The notes below the pieces were generated by a model, which saw nothing but the letters and a program-made list of their open reading frames with translations, did not search any database and had not been told where the DNA came from. This document shows positions 49,278 to 58,286 of a stretch of DNA of 64,000 nt, in pieces. Made by a program: the position numbers and the translations under genes. Position 1 is the stretch's first letter. Each line of letters starts with the position of its first letter. The stretch comes from Alphaproteobacteria bacterium (GTDB lineage: Bacteria; Pseudomonadota; Alphaproteobacteria; SMXP01). The stretch spans positions 1 to 64,000 of the forward strand of contig JANQPV010000053.1 in assembly GCA_028285305.1 (NCBI GenBank), written 5' to 3'.

Positions 49278-49395
49278 AGCTATTCATATCGTTATCGAGA
49301 GAGATCGCTGCAACCAATTTGCGGCGATCTGAGGAATTACGAAAAAAAACGAGCGACGTCCAGTCACCGGCGCGCGCGAAATTCGGCCCCAACGC

Positions 49396-49445
49396 AAAAA
49401 AGGCTTCGCTGGTTCCTCGGAGAGGAAACAGCGAAGCCAGTTTTT
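49396..49445. terminator. Bidirectional intrinsic terminator
   Basis: GGCTTCGCTG (49402-49411) pairs with CAGCGAAGCC (49429-49438), with an inner TTCCTC / GAGGAA stem and a GGA loop. A-run at 49396-49401 and T-run at 49441-49445 give U-tracts in both directions. It ends the lipoprotein transcript at 49480 on the minus strand. Confidence 0.9.
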
Positions 49446-49479
49446 CTCAATTAATTTGGCAGTGTGTCTAAGAAGACGC

Positions 49480-49788
49480 TTATTTCACGCCGCTCGAAGT
49501 TTGGCAGGCCTGAGCCAGCAGATCCCGTCTGGACGCTTCATCAGCAGCTCCGTCGCAGGAATCGAGTGTTTTGCTATAGGAGATATTGGTATCTCCACCG
49601 TCAGTCGTTGCTGTGCAACCTTCCGTTGCCTCACACAATTGGGTGCACGCTTCGACATCGCCCGTGCTGGACGAAATCGTCGTCGAGAAACTGTAGTCCT
49701 TGACGCAATCTTCTTTGTGCGCGCATCCGGCGAGCAAGAGCATTGCGGCAGGAATAAGTGACAATTTAATGATGTTTCGACCCCACAT
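49480..49788 (-). CDS. Small cysteine-rich lipoprotein
   Basis: The 102-aa protein has a lipobox LLAGC (Cys22). Six further cysteines follow (EDCVKD, EACTQLC, GCTAT, DSCDG, QACQ), enough for three disulfides in the periplasm. A strong AAGGAGG stands before its ATG, and the transcript ends at the terminator 35 bp downstream, so it is likely a separate, well-translated gene. No family is recognised. Confidence 0.75.
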   Translation of the reverse strand: MWGRNIIKLSLIPAAMLLLAGCAHKEDCVKDYSFSTTISSSTGDVEACTQLCEATEGCTATTDGGDTNISYSKTLDSCDGAADEASRRDLLAQACQTSSGVK

Positions 49789-49982
49789 GGTTCCCTCCTT
49801 GATCCATTACATCGGTGTTGCGATCTGTGGTTCTCGCAACTTTCAAAATCGCACGCATGGCCACCAATGCCTAACCGTGTCAATTTTGTGTCGAGAGTTA
49901 ACCGCAATTATAGAATGAGGTCAATCTGAAGAACTGCGTACGCTCGACGAAGGCCGTTATAAATCTTGTCACACCGCCCTTC

Positions 49983-51404
49983 CTAAGAGGCTGCGTGCGC
50001 CGTTCTTTCGGATCCACCCGGACGTTCGGCGACAGAGAATTCGCGCATCGTGACCAACTCCTCCGCGGCGGTGGGGTGCACCGCAATGACTTCATCGAAT
50101 TGCGCTTTGGTCGCGCCCATTTTGAGAGCAATGCCGACGGCCTGAATGAGTTCGCCCGAGTCCGGTCCAAGGAGGTGGACCCCCAAGACTTTGTCCGTGT
50201 CCGCATCGACAACCAGCTTCATGAGCGTCTTTTCGTCTCTTCCGGATAATGTATGTTTCATGGGACGAAACGTACTCTTGTAGATGTGGACGTTCGGAAA
50301 CTTTTCTACGGCTTCGGCTTCTGTCAATCCGGCCGTGCCAATTTCGGGCTGACTGAACACTGCCGTTGGGATGCAAGTGTGATCGACCGCGGTCGGATTA
50401 TTATTGAAGACTGTTTCGGCAAATGCCGCCCCTTCCCGGATCGCCACAGGCGTGAGCGCTGCACGATCAGTGACATCGCCGACGGCGTAGATGTTCGGAA
50501 CCGAAGTCTGCGAGAACTTGTCGACTTTGATGGCGCCTTTTTCATCCAACTCAACGCCCGACGAAACCAATCCCATCCCAGGCGTTTTGGGATCCCGGCC
50601 AATGGCAAACATCACCAGGTCGACCTCAATCACTCGGCCATCGGTGAGGGAGACGTCGTAAAAAGGCTCGCCTGACGGTCCTGGTTTTTGCTCGATGTTT
50701 GTCATCACGTTTTGGGTCACAACTTTTACGCCCTTCTTCTCCATCTCTATATGGAGTGTACGGCGTAAATCATCATCGAAGCCGCGGAGTATCTCTTCCC
50801 TGCGGTAGAGGAGAGTCGTATCCACGCCCAGTCCGTTGAATATGCAGGCAAACTCGACCGCAATGTAACCGCCGCCAGCTATCAAAATCCGGTTCGGCAG
50901 CCGCTCCAAATGAAAGGCTTCGTTGGAGGTGATTGTGTGCTCCACGCCTGGAAGCGTGTCGTCCTTGTTCGGCCATGCTCCAACAGCGATTAAAATCTTG
51001 TCCGCGGTAATGTCGCGATTTTCGTTTACCAGATGGACCGTGTGCGCATCTTTCAAGACTGCGCGATCCTGATAGATCTCGACATTATTGTTCTTTAGGA
51101 TATTGATGTAGACGTTGTTTAGGCGATCGATCTCTCGATCTTTATTGGCGATGAGCGTTGGCCAAGAAAAGCTGGCTTCTCCCGACGTCCAGCCGAAGCC
51201 CGCGGCATCCTCAAACTCTTCGCTGAATTTGCTTGCGTAAACAAAGAGCTTCTTGGGCACACAGCCTCTGATCACGCATGTCCCGCCGTACCGATATTCC
51301 TCGGCAATGCCGACCTTGGCACCGAATTGGGCGGCCATACGGCTGGCGCGTACACCGCCGGACCCACCGCCAATTGTGAACAAGTCGTAGTCGTAAGTTG
51401 CCAT
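49983..51404 (-). CDS. gor: Glutathione-disulfide reductase
   Basis: Gor keeps glutathione reduced using NADPH. The 473-aa protein has the FAD motif LFTIGGGSGGVRASRMAAQ and the redox-active pair in GGTCVIRGCVPKKLF. AGGGYIAVEFACIFNGLG is the NADP domain, and HTLSGRDEKTLMKLV with HPTAAEELVTM belongs to the dimer interface. ATG 51404 has AGGAA 6 nt upstream. It is the last gene of the glmU-glmS-unknown-rpiA-gor run. Confidence 0.96.
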   Translation of the reverse strand: MATYDYDLFTIGGGSGGVRASRMAAQFGAKVGIAEEYRYGGTCVIRGCVPKKLFVYASKFSEEFEDAAGFGWTSGEASFSWPTLIANKDREIDRLNNVYINILKNNNVEIYQDRAVLKDAHTVHLVNENRDITADKILIAVGAWPNKDDTLPGVEHTITSNEAFHLERLPNRILIAGGGYIAVEFACIFNGLGVDTTLLYRREEILRGFDDDLRRTLHIEMEKKGVKVVTQNVMTNIEQKPGPSGEPFYDVSLTDGRVIEVDLVMFAIGRDPKTPGMGLVSSGVELDEKGAIKVDKFSQTSVPNIYAVGDVTDRAALTPVAIREGAAFAETVFNNNPTAVDHTCIPTAVFSQPEIGTAGLTEAEAVEKFPNVHIYKSTFRPMKHTLSGRDEKTLMKLVVDADTDKVLGVHLLGPDSGELIQAVGIALKMGATKAQFDEVIAVHPTAAEELVTMREFSVAERPGGSERTAHAAS

Positions 51405-51453
51405 GTGATTTCCTAACGTGAGCCGTCGCTTCCACCAAACTTGAGCGGAAGAT

Positions 51454-52158
51454 TTAGTCCATGCGAGACAATAATTCAGTAGAATTGTCGTGACCAACGA
51501 TCACATCTGTCGCGAGCTTTAGAAAAAGGCCGTGCTCCACGACGCCCGGCACACGTTCAATTTGCGCTGCGAGCTGCCCGGGTTGCGGGATCGCAGCACA
51601 GGCGCAATCAGCGATATAGTGACCACCGTCGGTTATGAAGAGTTCGCCCGCGGCTGATTTTCTGAGTGAAACTTCGACCACTTTCCCAGTTGCCCCCTCA
51701 CAAATCTCCGCGAGTTGCCTCACCATCCTCAGCGCAGCGAACTGAACAATCTCGACAGGCAGAGGAAAGGCACCCAGTTGGGGGACCAGTTTTCCTTCGT
51801 CCACAATGACCACCATGCGGGCCGACCCGTGGGCGACGATCTTTTCGCGCAACAGGGCCCCACCTCCCCCTTTGATGAGTCTGAGGTCGCGATCCACTTC
51901 GTCGGCGCCATCGACCGTTACATCGATCCGTTCAACATCATCTATGGAAACCAGAGGGATGTTACATTCTCTTGCGAGCGATTCCGTTGCAAGCGAAGTA
52001 GCCACACCGTGCACTGATAAACCTGAGGACACATGTTTTCCCAAAGCCTTGACAAAATGATCGGCTGTTGAGCCTGTCCCCAATCCGACAACCATGCCGT
52101 CGTTCACGAAATCAAGAGCTCGATGCGCGGCTGCCTGCTTTTGTTCATCAACAGTCAT
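51454..52158 (-). CDS. rpiA: Ribose-5-phosphate isomerase A
   Basis: RpiA interconverts ribose-5- and ribulose-5-phosphate. The 234-aa protein shows MVVGLGTGSTADHFVKAL, VDGADEVDRDLRLIKGGGGALLREKIVA, and VIVDEGKLVPQLGAFPLPVE, all family motifs with the catalytic Asp and Glu. It overlaps the upstream unknown gene by 4 bp, suggesting translational coupling. Confidence 0.97.
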   Translation of the reverse strand: MTVDEQKQAAAHRALDFVNDGMVVGLGTGSTADHFVKALGKHVSSGLSVHGVATSLATESLARECNIPLVSIDDVERIDVTVDGADEVDRDLRLIKGGGGALLREKIVAHGSARMVVIVDEGKLVPQLGAFPLPVEIVQFAALRMVRQLAEICEGATGKVVEVSLRKSAAGELFITDGGHYIADCACAAIPQPGQLAAQIERVPGVVEHGLFLKLATDVIVGHDNSTELLSRMD

Positions 52159-53504
52159 AATCGATTGTCAACTTGGTGTTCAGAGGGAACGGACTTTTGG
52201 GTGTCCCGGCGCCGCGTACCAATGAGAGCCGAAAGGCTCTCATGTAATGATGATGCATAGTAACTCGGATCCGCCATGTCCAGCCCCATGCGAATGCGTG
52301 TTCCGCTATAGACCGTATGCCCACGGCCCAATCCCTCAAACACTCCCGATAATGGAGTTGTCCGATCCGCATCATATTTTCTGACCTGTTGCCCCTCTTT
52401 GTCATGAACATAGAGGTAGTTTTGGACGTCCATCTCATTGAAGATCTTCTTGAGGTATAAGCTTCGCACCAAGCGCGCTTCGAATTCTTCTACCGTCTTG
52501 AAGGTTTGCTTATCCCTAAGCGTAAGTGTCCGCCGGACAAAATCCGTAGACACCCGAACGCCTTTTGACGACTTGGTGTTCTGTAACTGTATGGTGGCCG
52601 ACAACTCACCCGTTTTGACCAGATTGCTGATCTCCGCCTCAATTCTCTCGCGGAACGACGGAGCCTCCACTTTCCACGCGATTGGATCAAATTCAGCATC
52701 GCGCATATTGATTACCGTCAGTAAGCGCATTAGCGAATACCAGTTTCTTACACATGATTGGACGCGCACCCGAAATTCGGGATCGGACCGGTTCAGTTTG
52801 AATTCCTGCACCAACCAGCGCCAGTCATCTCCCATGGTATGGGTTTGGGCAAAAAAATCCGCCGTCTGCTTGTCCTTTCCGTCAATAACGCCCGAAACCA
52901 TGGTCACGTAGGCGGTAAGCGATCGGACATATTGTTCAATCAGCCAGCGTTCGCGCGGAGATGACAACTTGACTAGGGCATCAAGCGCGATCTCATAAGT
53001 ATTCATCCAGGTCAGAGTGCCGACCCGATTCGCATACGTCTTGTGTTGATCCACCACATCGCGCAAAAATGCATGATCTGGAACTGTAGGGCCAAGGGTA
53101 GCTACATTGGAAAAGGTGTGGGCCGCGGCCGCAGCAATGTGATTCTGAAGCTCGCGGATCTCCCGGTCTCGGTCTTGGCCAATGGGTTCGCGGCGGATTT
53201 GAATAAGGAGGTCGCTGGCCTCGGCAAATCCGGGTAATCGCACATAGCCATCGAACGGACCACGAAGCTGCGGGCTTTCGCTGAGGAACGTCGCGTTGCT
53301 CGCGACGGTTGCTTTGGCGCTATTTCCCTTCATCTGGAAATAGTCTACGAACGCGCGCAGGAAAGGTTCGCTCGCAAGTAGTGTGCCCAGCAAAGAGCCC
53401 ATCAAACCTTTTTCCGGTTGATCTGGGTCGAAACTGGTCGGGGCAAGCTGAGGCCAATCGCCTTCGGCCTTGCCAGGAGGGCTTTCTAGAAACTGATAAA
53501 CCAT
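52155..53504 (-). CDS. Uncharacterised 449-aa protein translationally coupled to rpiA
   Basis: The product has no signal peptide or clear membrane helix. It is rich in alpha-helix, with acidic and basic patches. Marks include YFQMKGNSAKATVASNATF, ELQNHIAAAAAHTFSNVATL, a middle helical part with QTADFFAQTHTMGDDWRWLV, and NYLYVHDKEGQQVRKYDADR. I recognise no family. It ends in a 4-bp overlap with rpiA and follows glmS by 67 bp, so it belongs to the glmU-glmS-rpiA-gor unit. Confidence 0.75.
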   Translation of the reverse strand: MVYQFLESPPGKAEGDWPQLAPTSFDPDQPEKGLMGSLLGTLLASEPFLRAFVDYFQMKGNSAKATVASNATFLSESPQLRGPFDGYVRLPGFAEASDLLIQIRREPIGQDRDREIRELQNHIAAAAAHTFSNVATLGPTVPDHAFLRDVVDQHKTYANRVGTLTWMNTYEIALDALVKLSSPRERWLIEQYVRSLTAYVTMVSGVIDGKDKQTADFFAQTHTMGDDWRWLVQEFKLNRSDPEFRVRVQSCVRNWYSLMRLLTVINMRDAEFDPIAWKVEAPSFRERIEAEISNLVKTGELSATIQLQNTKSSKGVRVSTDFVRRTLTLRDKQTFKTVEEFEARLVRSLYLKKIFNEMDVQNYLYVHDKEGQQVRKYDADRTTPLSGVFEGLGRGHTVYSGTRIRMGLDMADPSYYASSLHESLSALIGTRRRDTQKSVPSEHQVDNRL

Positions 53505-53571
53505 GGCCGCGTTTAAAAGACTGTCTTGAAAGACTAGCGGGCGCTGTGCACTGTTGCAAGAAATGCTCTGG

Positions 53572-55395
53572 CTATTCGACAGTCACAGATTTGGCCAGAT
53601 TTCGCGGCTGATCCACATCCGTGCCTTTAGCCACTGCTGTGTGGTAGGCCAGAAGCTGGACCGGTAAAGAATAAAGAATTGGCGCAACAAATGGATCTGT
53701 ATACGGCACTTCGATCGTTGCCCAGACGCCGTCGCTCGCGAGCTCGAGACCTTTCGGATCTGAAATCAGGACGACCTTTCCACCCCGCGCGATTACTTCT
53801 TGCATGTTCGACACCGTCTTTTCAAACATTGCGTCGTAGGGCGCGATCACAATGACGGGCACGCTCTCGTCGATGAGCGCGATGGGTCCATGCTTGAGTT
53901 CCCCCGCAGCATATCCTTCTGCGTGTATATACGAAATCTCTTTGAGCTTAAGGGCGCCTTCAAGGGCGATCGGATAGTGGGCGCCGCGTCCGAGATAAAG
54001 CACATCCGAGGCGCGAGCCAGATCATGGGCGAGTGTTGCTATTTTTGCTTCTTCCCGCAAAAGCTCCGCCGTTAGCCGCGGCAACTCCATCAGTGAGCGA
54101 ATGAGACGAATCTCACCATCCCGGCTGATTTTCTTACGTGCCTTGCCCGTTGCGAGAGCCAAGCATGCAAGTACGGTCAGTTGACATGTAAAGGCCTTTG
54201 TTGAAGCCACGCCGATTTCGGGCCCGGCGTGGGTTGGAAACAGAAAGTCGGATTCGCGTGCGATGGAGGACTCCTGCACGTTGACCACCGAGGCAATGTG
54301 CTGGCCCTGATCGCGGCAATATCGCAGTGCCGCGAGGGTGTCGGCCGTCTCGCCGGATTGGGAAACGAAGACCGATAATCCGCCGTCCGGCATGGCCGCT
54401 TCACGATACCGAAATTCGGATGCGATGTCGGTCTCTACACTGATCCGCGCCAATTGTTCGAACCAATATTTGGCAACGGCGGTTGCGTAGTGGGCCGTCC
54501 CACAGGCGACCAAAGTCATTTTCGGCAGCGTAGCCAATTCGAATGGCAAGTCAGGCAAGACAACAGATTGCTTCAGCGGATTGATATACGCGCCCAATGT
54601 ATGGCCAATCACTTCCGGCTGTTCGAATATCTCTTTCGCCATGAAGTGCTTGTGGTCGCCCTTGTCAACAAGAGCGGCGGCAATAGAAGCGATGCGCTCT
54701 TCGCGGTTGACGATGTTGCCGCGCGCGTCCCGGATGACGGCAGATTCCCGTGTGATTTCGGCCCAATCGCCATCTTCCAGATAGGTGATTCGGTTGGTCA
54801 TGGGCGCCAACGCGAAGGCATCCGAACCGATAAACATCTCGCCATCGCCTGTGCCCACGGCAAGCGGGGACCCCTGGCGCGCAGCGATCATCAAGTCTTC
54901 TTCGTCTTTGAACAGAATGCCAATGGCAAACGCGCCCTCTAGCCGCTTGATGGCGGCCGCAGAAGCTTCGGCCGGAGACAGCCCCGTTTCAAGGTTCTGC
55001 GATACCAAATGGGCTATGATCTCGGAATCAGTTTCTGTACTGAATTGGCGCCCTGATTCACTGAGTTCGTCACGAAGTTCGCGGAAATTCTCGATAATGC
55101 CATTGTGAACAATGGCCACTTTGTCTGTGGTGTGAGGGTGGGCATTCATTTCCGTAGGCGCGCCATGGGTCGCCCAACGGGTGTGTCCTATTCCCGTGCA
55201 GCCTTCGAGTGGCTGTTCGGAGAGCGCCTTGGCCAGGTTGTCGAGCTTACCCTCACTTCGCCGGCGGCTGATTTCGCCCTCAGTGAGGGTCGCAATGCCC
55301 GCCGAATCATATCCTCGATACTCCAGCCGCTTTAGAGACTCAAGGATGGTGCCGGCGACCGGTTCTTTTCCCAGAATTCCAACTATCCCGCACAT
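53572..55395 (-). CDS. glmS: Glutamine-fructose-6-phosphate aminotransferase (isomerising)
   Basis: GlmS makes glucosamine-6-phosphate, the first step to UDP-GlcNAc. The 607-aa protein has the N-terminal nucleophile Cys2 in CGIVGILG, the amidotransferase motif GIGHTRWATHG, and two SIS domains (VSQSGETADTL; YLGRGAHYPIALEGALKLKE). It ends NLAKSVTVE. It is 8 bp downstream of glmU. No glmS ribozyme is expected or seen. Confidence 0.98.
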   Translation of the reverse strand: MCGIVGILGKEPVAGTILESLKRLEYRGYDSAGIATLTEGEISRRRSEGKLDNLAKALSEQPLEGCTGIGHTRWATHGAPTEMNAHPHTTDKVAIVHNGIIENFRELRDELSESGRQFSTETDSEIIAHLVSQNLETGLSPAEASAAAIKRLEGAFAIGILFKDEEDLMIAARQGSPLAVGTGDGEMFIGSDAFALAPMTNRITYLEDGDWAEITRESAVIRDARGNIVNREERIASIAAALVDKGDHKHFMAKEIFEQPEVIGHTLGAYINPLKQSVVLPDLPFELATLPKMTLVACGTAHYATAVAKYWFEQLARISVETDIASEFRYREAAMPDGGLSVFVSQSGETADTLAALRYCRDQGQHIASVVNVQESSIARESDFLFPTHAGPEIGVASTKAFTCQLTVLACLALATGKARKKISRDGEIRLIRSLMELPRLTAELLREEAKIATLAHDLARASDVLYLGRGAHYPIALEGALKLKEISYIHAEGYAAGELKHGPIALIDESVPVIVIAPYDAMFEKTVSNMQEVIARGGKVVLISDPKGLELASDGVWATIEVPYTDPFVAPILYSLPVQLLAYHTAVAKGTDVDQPRNLAKSVTVE

Positions 55396-55403
55396 GTTCT
55401 TAC

Positions 55404-56786
55404 CTAGTTCGACGAACTATCCTTCTTTGCTTTCTGGCGCTCTTTCCTATCACGAAAGCGCGCCGCCCATCCTTCTCGCTTGGCTTGCTGGTTTCGTTCA
55501 AAAGCCAGTGCATCCTGTTCGACATCCTTGGTAATGACGCTACCCGAGCCGATATAGGCGCCATCCGCAATCGACACGGGAGCGACCAGCGAACTGTTGC
55601 TGCCAATAAAAGCGCCGCGCCCAATTCGTGTCTCGTATTTGTCGTAGCCGTCGTAATTGCACGTGATCGTCCCAGCGCCAATGTTCGCTGAAGCACCGAT
55701 AAAGGCGTCTCCAATGTATGTGAGGTGATTGATCTTGGCGCCCTCCTCCACGACAGCCTTCTTGATCTCGACAAAGTTGCCGACTTTGGCTTTGTCTCCA
55801 ATCCGAGCCCCCGGCCTCAGCCGGGCAAAAGGTCCGATGGAAGCATGATCGCTTACGTGTGCGCCTTCGATATGGCTGAACGGATGTATGGTCACGTGGT
55901 TACCGATCACCGCGCCAGGACCAAAGACAACGTTTTGTCCGATGGCAACGTCGCTCCCTATTTCAGTGTCATAGCTAAAATAAACCGTGGACGGATCAAG
56001 GAGAGTCGCGCCGGCCTCCATGGCGTCTCGACGGCGGCGGTCTTGAAAAATGCGTTCTGCTTTGGCCAATCCCACTTTGGAATCAACGCCCAAGACTTCG
56101 TCCTCTTCGCAAACAACAACCACCGCATTGCGTTCCTCGGACCGGCCGATCGCGACGATGTCGGTGAGGTAGTATTCCCCTTTGGCGTTGTCGTTGGACA
56201 CTTTCGACAGGAGATCGAACAACACCTGAGTGTCCGCCAAGATGACCCCCGAATTGCATAGCCGGACAGCGAGCTGCTCCGGTGTGGCCTCTTTGGCCTC
56301 GACAATCGCGGTTAGGGTCCCTTCATTGTCAACGATCAGGCGCCCATATCTTCCTGGATCTTCCGCTTCGAATCCAAGGACGACGATGTCTGCGCCAGCG
56401 CGCCGGGCTTCGCTCATACGCTGAAGGGTGTGCGGTTGAATGAGCGGCGTGTCCGCGTAAAGAATGATCACCTCACCGCGGAAATCTTGCATCTGGTCTT
56501 TGGCAGCCAGAACGGCGTGGGCCGTCCCGAGGGGGGGATCTTGAACGGCCAATTGGATATCGGGTCGAAACGCCCGCGCCGCCGCTTCGACGCGTTCAGA
56601 ATCGGCACCGACAACGGCCGCGCACTTCTCAACACTCATGCGGCCCACCAAAGACAGTGCGTGGTGCAGCATGGGCCGCCCGCCCACGGGTTGAAGGACT
56701 TTGGGCAGCTGCGACTTCATGCGGGTGCCCTTGCCTGCGGCGAGGATGATGGCGGCAAGATTCTGTCGTGATTCAGGCGACGTCAT
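55404..56786 (-). CDS. glmU: Bifunctional UDP-GlcNAc pyrophosphorylase / glucosamine-1-P acetyltransferase
   Basis: GlmU makes UDP-GlcNAc, the precursor of peptidoglycan and lipid A. The 460-aa protein has the nucleotide motif IILAAGKGTRMKSQLPKVL and a linker, then a left-handed beta-helix acetyltransferase (GPGAVIGNHVTIHPFSHIEG, IKKAVVEEGAKINHLTYIGD, TITCNYDGYDKYETRIG). ATG 56786 is preferred over an upstream start at 56849. Confidence 0.97.
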   Translation of the reverse strand: MTSPESRQNLAAIILAAGKGTRMKSQLPKVLQPVGGRPMLHHALSLVGRMSVEKCAAVVGADSERVEAAARAFRPDIQLAVQDPPLGTAHAVLAAKDQMQDFRGEVIILYADTPLIQPHTLQRMSEARRAGADIVVLGFEAEDPGRYGRLIVDNEGTLTAIVEAKEATPEQLAVRLCNSGVILADTQVLFDLLSKVSNDNAKGEYYLTDIVAIGRSEERNAVVVVCEEDEVLGVDSKVGLAKAERIFQDRRRRDAMEAGATLLDPSTVYFSYDTEIGSDVAIGQNVVFGPGAVIGNHVTIHPFSHIEGAHVSDHASIGPFARLRPGARIGDKAKVGNFVEIKKAVVEEGAKINHLTYIGDAFIGASANIGAGTITCNYDGYDKYETRIGRGAFIGSNSSLVAPVSIADGAYIGSGSVITKDVEQDALAFERNQQAKREGWAARFRDRKERQKAKKDSSSN

Positions 56787-56899
56787 AAGCGAGCATTTGA
56801 CCTTTGAGTCTGAGACATTTAGCGCACGATGACCCAGCTCATAAATCAAGTTTTGTTTCGATTTTTGAGGATCGCTTAGTAATCCTTAGAGGCGGTTAA

Positions 56900-56924
56900 C
56901 CCCTGTACACATCCCCTGTACACA
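56900..56924. repeat. 13-bp tandem repeat upstream of glmU
   Basis: CCCCTGTACACA occurs at 56900-56911 and 56913-56924, each with the TGTACA palindrome. The repeats lie about 115 bp upstream of the glmU start. They could be operator sites or sequence drift. Confidence 0.5.
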
Positions 56925-57009
56925 ACGGGAGCACATCGAAGGCTAAGCCTCCTGTTCCGGTCATGTGCAACGCCTTCACCTTGCCCAGCACACGGGCGTT
57001 CGCCTTTGA

Positions 57010-57906
57010 CTAGTCGTCGCTACCTTCGTCCGCGCCGCTCGGTACGCTCGGCACATAGCCTTCGATTTCCCCAGGGCCGAACACGGTCGGATAATCGCTG
57101 CTTGCAGGCGCGGCGTAGTCGCCGCTCGCACCGTCTGAAGCACCTTCAGACCCGAAGGAGTCGAGCGAGGAATAGGCAACGCCGTGGGGGCTCATGAACG
57201 CATGATGAGAATTGGGACCGCTATAGACCTCATCACGATGGCGGAAGCCAAAACGTGTCACTTCGAGTTCACCTTCATCCTCAATGAGCACCAAAGCCTT
57301 GTATGTTCTTTGCACGATCGGCTTGCCCTCGGCATTGTAGAGAGGCTTTCCCGTCCTTTTGTTGAGCTTAAGGGTCCGGCCTTTGCCCATGCCTTCGATC
57401 ATCGTGAACAATTGTCGGGCGTTTGCCAATCGCAACCGCGTGCAGCCGGCCGAAGCGCGCTGACCCAGCTTGAAATAGTTGTATTCTTCCGTGCCATGAA
57501 TGGCATATCCCCCATTGTAATCCCAATACATGGCGTACAACATGGGGCCATCCCAGGCGCGGGAATAGGCGTCTTGGTTCAGGAAATCGATTTTATAGAA
57601 CCCGGTCGGCGTCTTGCGCGTGCTCAGGCGGCCCTTAATGTCCCGCTCCGGCGTTTCCGCGCCTGTCGATGCATGCCAGCGGCCCACAAACTCGATCTCA
57701 CCGGTGCTGGCGTGGTAACGATGAATACGCAGGCGTTGTGCATTCAAAGACGAGCCCGCGCTGGACTTATCGATCTGGATGATGATCTCATACCCGTGAT
57801 AGGGATGTTCCAGGAGTTCTTTGACACTCGGCCCGCTGGATGCGAACGCCGCGCCTCCCGTGAGCCATGCAACACTCAAGATGATAGCGGAAAGAACAGA
57901 TCTCAT
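57010..57906 (-). CDS. L,D-transpeptidase (YkuD) domain protein, exported, copy 1
   Basis: The 298-aa protein has a signal peptide (ILSVAWLTGGAAFASS). Its catalytic region carries AIHGTEEYNYFKLG followed by SAGCTRLRLANA. The His and Cys match the YkuD catalytic residues HGT...SxGCxR. L,D-transpeptidases make 3-3 crosslinks or attach proteins to peptidoglycan. A glycine- and serine-rich tail ends at SGADEGSDD. The close paralog at 59118 shares HPY.G...II.IDK, SLNAQRLR and ISTGAET-like blocks. Confidence 0.9.
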   Translation of the reverse strand: MRSVLSAIILSVAWLTGGAAFASSGPSVKELLEHPYHGYEIIIQIDKSSAGSSLNAQRLRIHRYHASTGEIEFVGRWHASTGAETPERDIKGRLSTRKTPTGFYKIDFLNQDAYSRAWDGPMLYAMYWDYNGGYAIHGTEEYNYFKLGQRASAGCTRLRLANARQLFTMIEGMGKGRTLKLNKRTGKPLYNAEGKPIVQRTYKALVLIEDEGELEVTRFGFRHRDEVYSGPNSHHAFMSPHGVAYSSLDSFGSEGASDGASGDYAAPASSDYPTVFGPGEIEGYVPSVPSGADEGSDD

Positions 57907-58038
57907 TTTCTTTTTTGGATATCCCTGATCTTAATGCCCCGACACGGCGCCCCACCCGATCCGTTTAAGCGAACCGCGCATTTTAAGTTAAGCCTGATAT
58001 TTGGCGATAAAGTGAATAAATGCAAATGTAATTGTGTC

Positions 58039-58053
58039 TTAATCAACCCTTAG
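58039..58053. promoter_or_regulatory. Near-match to a CtrA box upstream of copy 1 of the L,D-transpeptidase
   Basis: TTAATCAACCCTTAG matches TTAA-N7-TTAA at seven of eight fixed positions (TTAG for the second TTAA). It lies about 133 bp upstream of the copy 1 start. It is much weaker than the perfect box before copy 2 and could be chance. Confidence 0.25.
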
Positions 58054-58190
58054 TGATGGGATTCCGCTACATAGATCTGCATCGCTACAATGTTTGGCAA
58101 AGATGCAATACGTGTACCCAAGCTGCCTGTCGAAACCCAAACCTTGATCGCGCTTCCCGTCTTTCCCACCTGAGAAACCAACACCTCCAT
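58050..58190 (-). CDS. Possible 46-aa small protein
   Basis: The 380-bp gap between copy 1 of the L,D-transpeptidase and gph holds one small minus-strand reading frame (start ATG 58190). It begins MEVLVSQVGKTGSAIKVWVS and ends VAMQIYVAESHH. Its composition looks protein-like, but there is no clear ribosome site and no known family. Chance is possible. The rest of the gap shows nothing. Confidence 0.3.
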   Translation of the reverse strand: MEVLVSQVGKTGSAIKVWVSTGSLGTRIASLPNIVAMQIYVAESHH

Positions 58191-58286
58191 ATTGAGCGCT
58201 TTTGATTAAAGTTCGATGTATTGCCAAGGCGGGTTTGCCGGTGCACAAACCGACGTTAACCTTAATTCAAGTCCGAGCCGAGCCGC

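Noticed and set aside
53309-53611. Plus-strand reading frame ending in GYSTVTDLARFRG
   Set aside because: It is antisense to the conserved glmS end (NLAKSVTVE). This shadow is a well-known false gene; the glmS reading explains the sequence.
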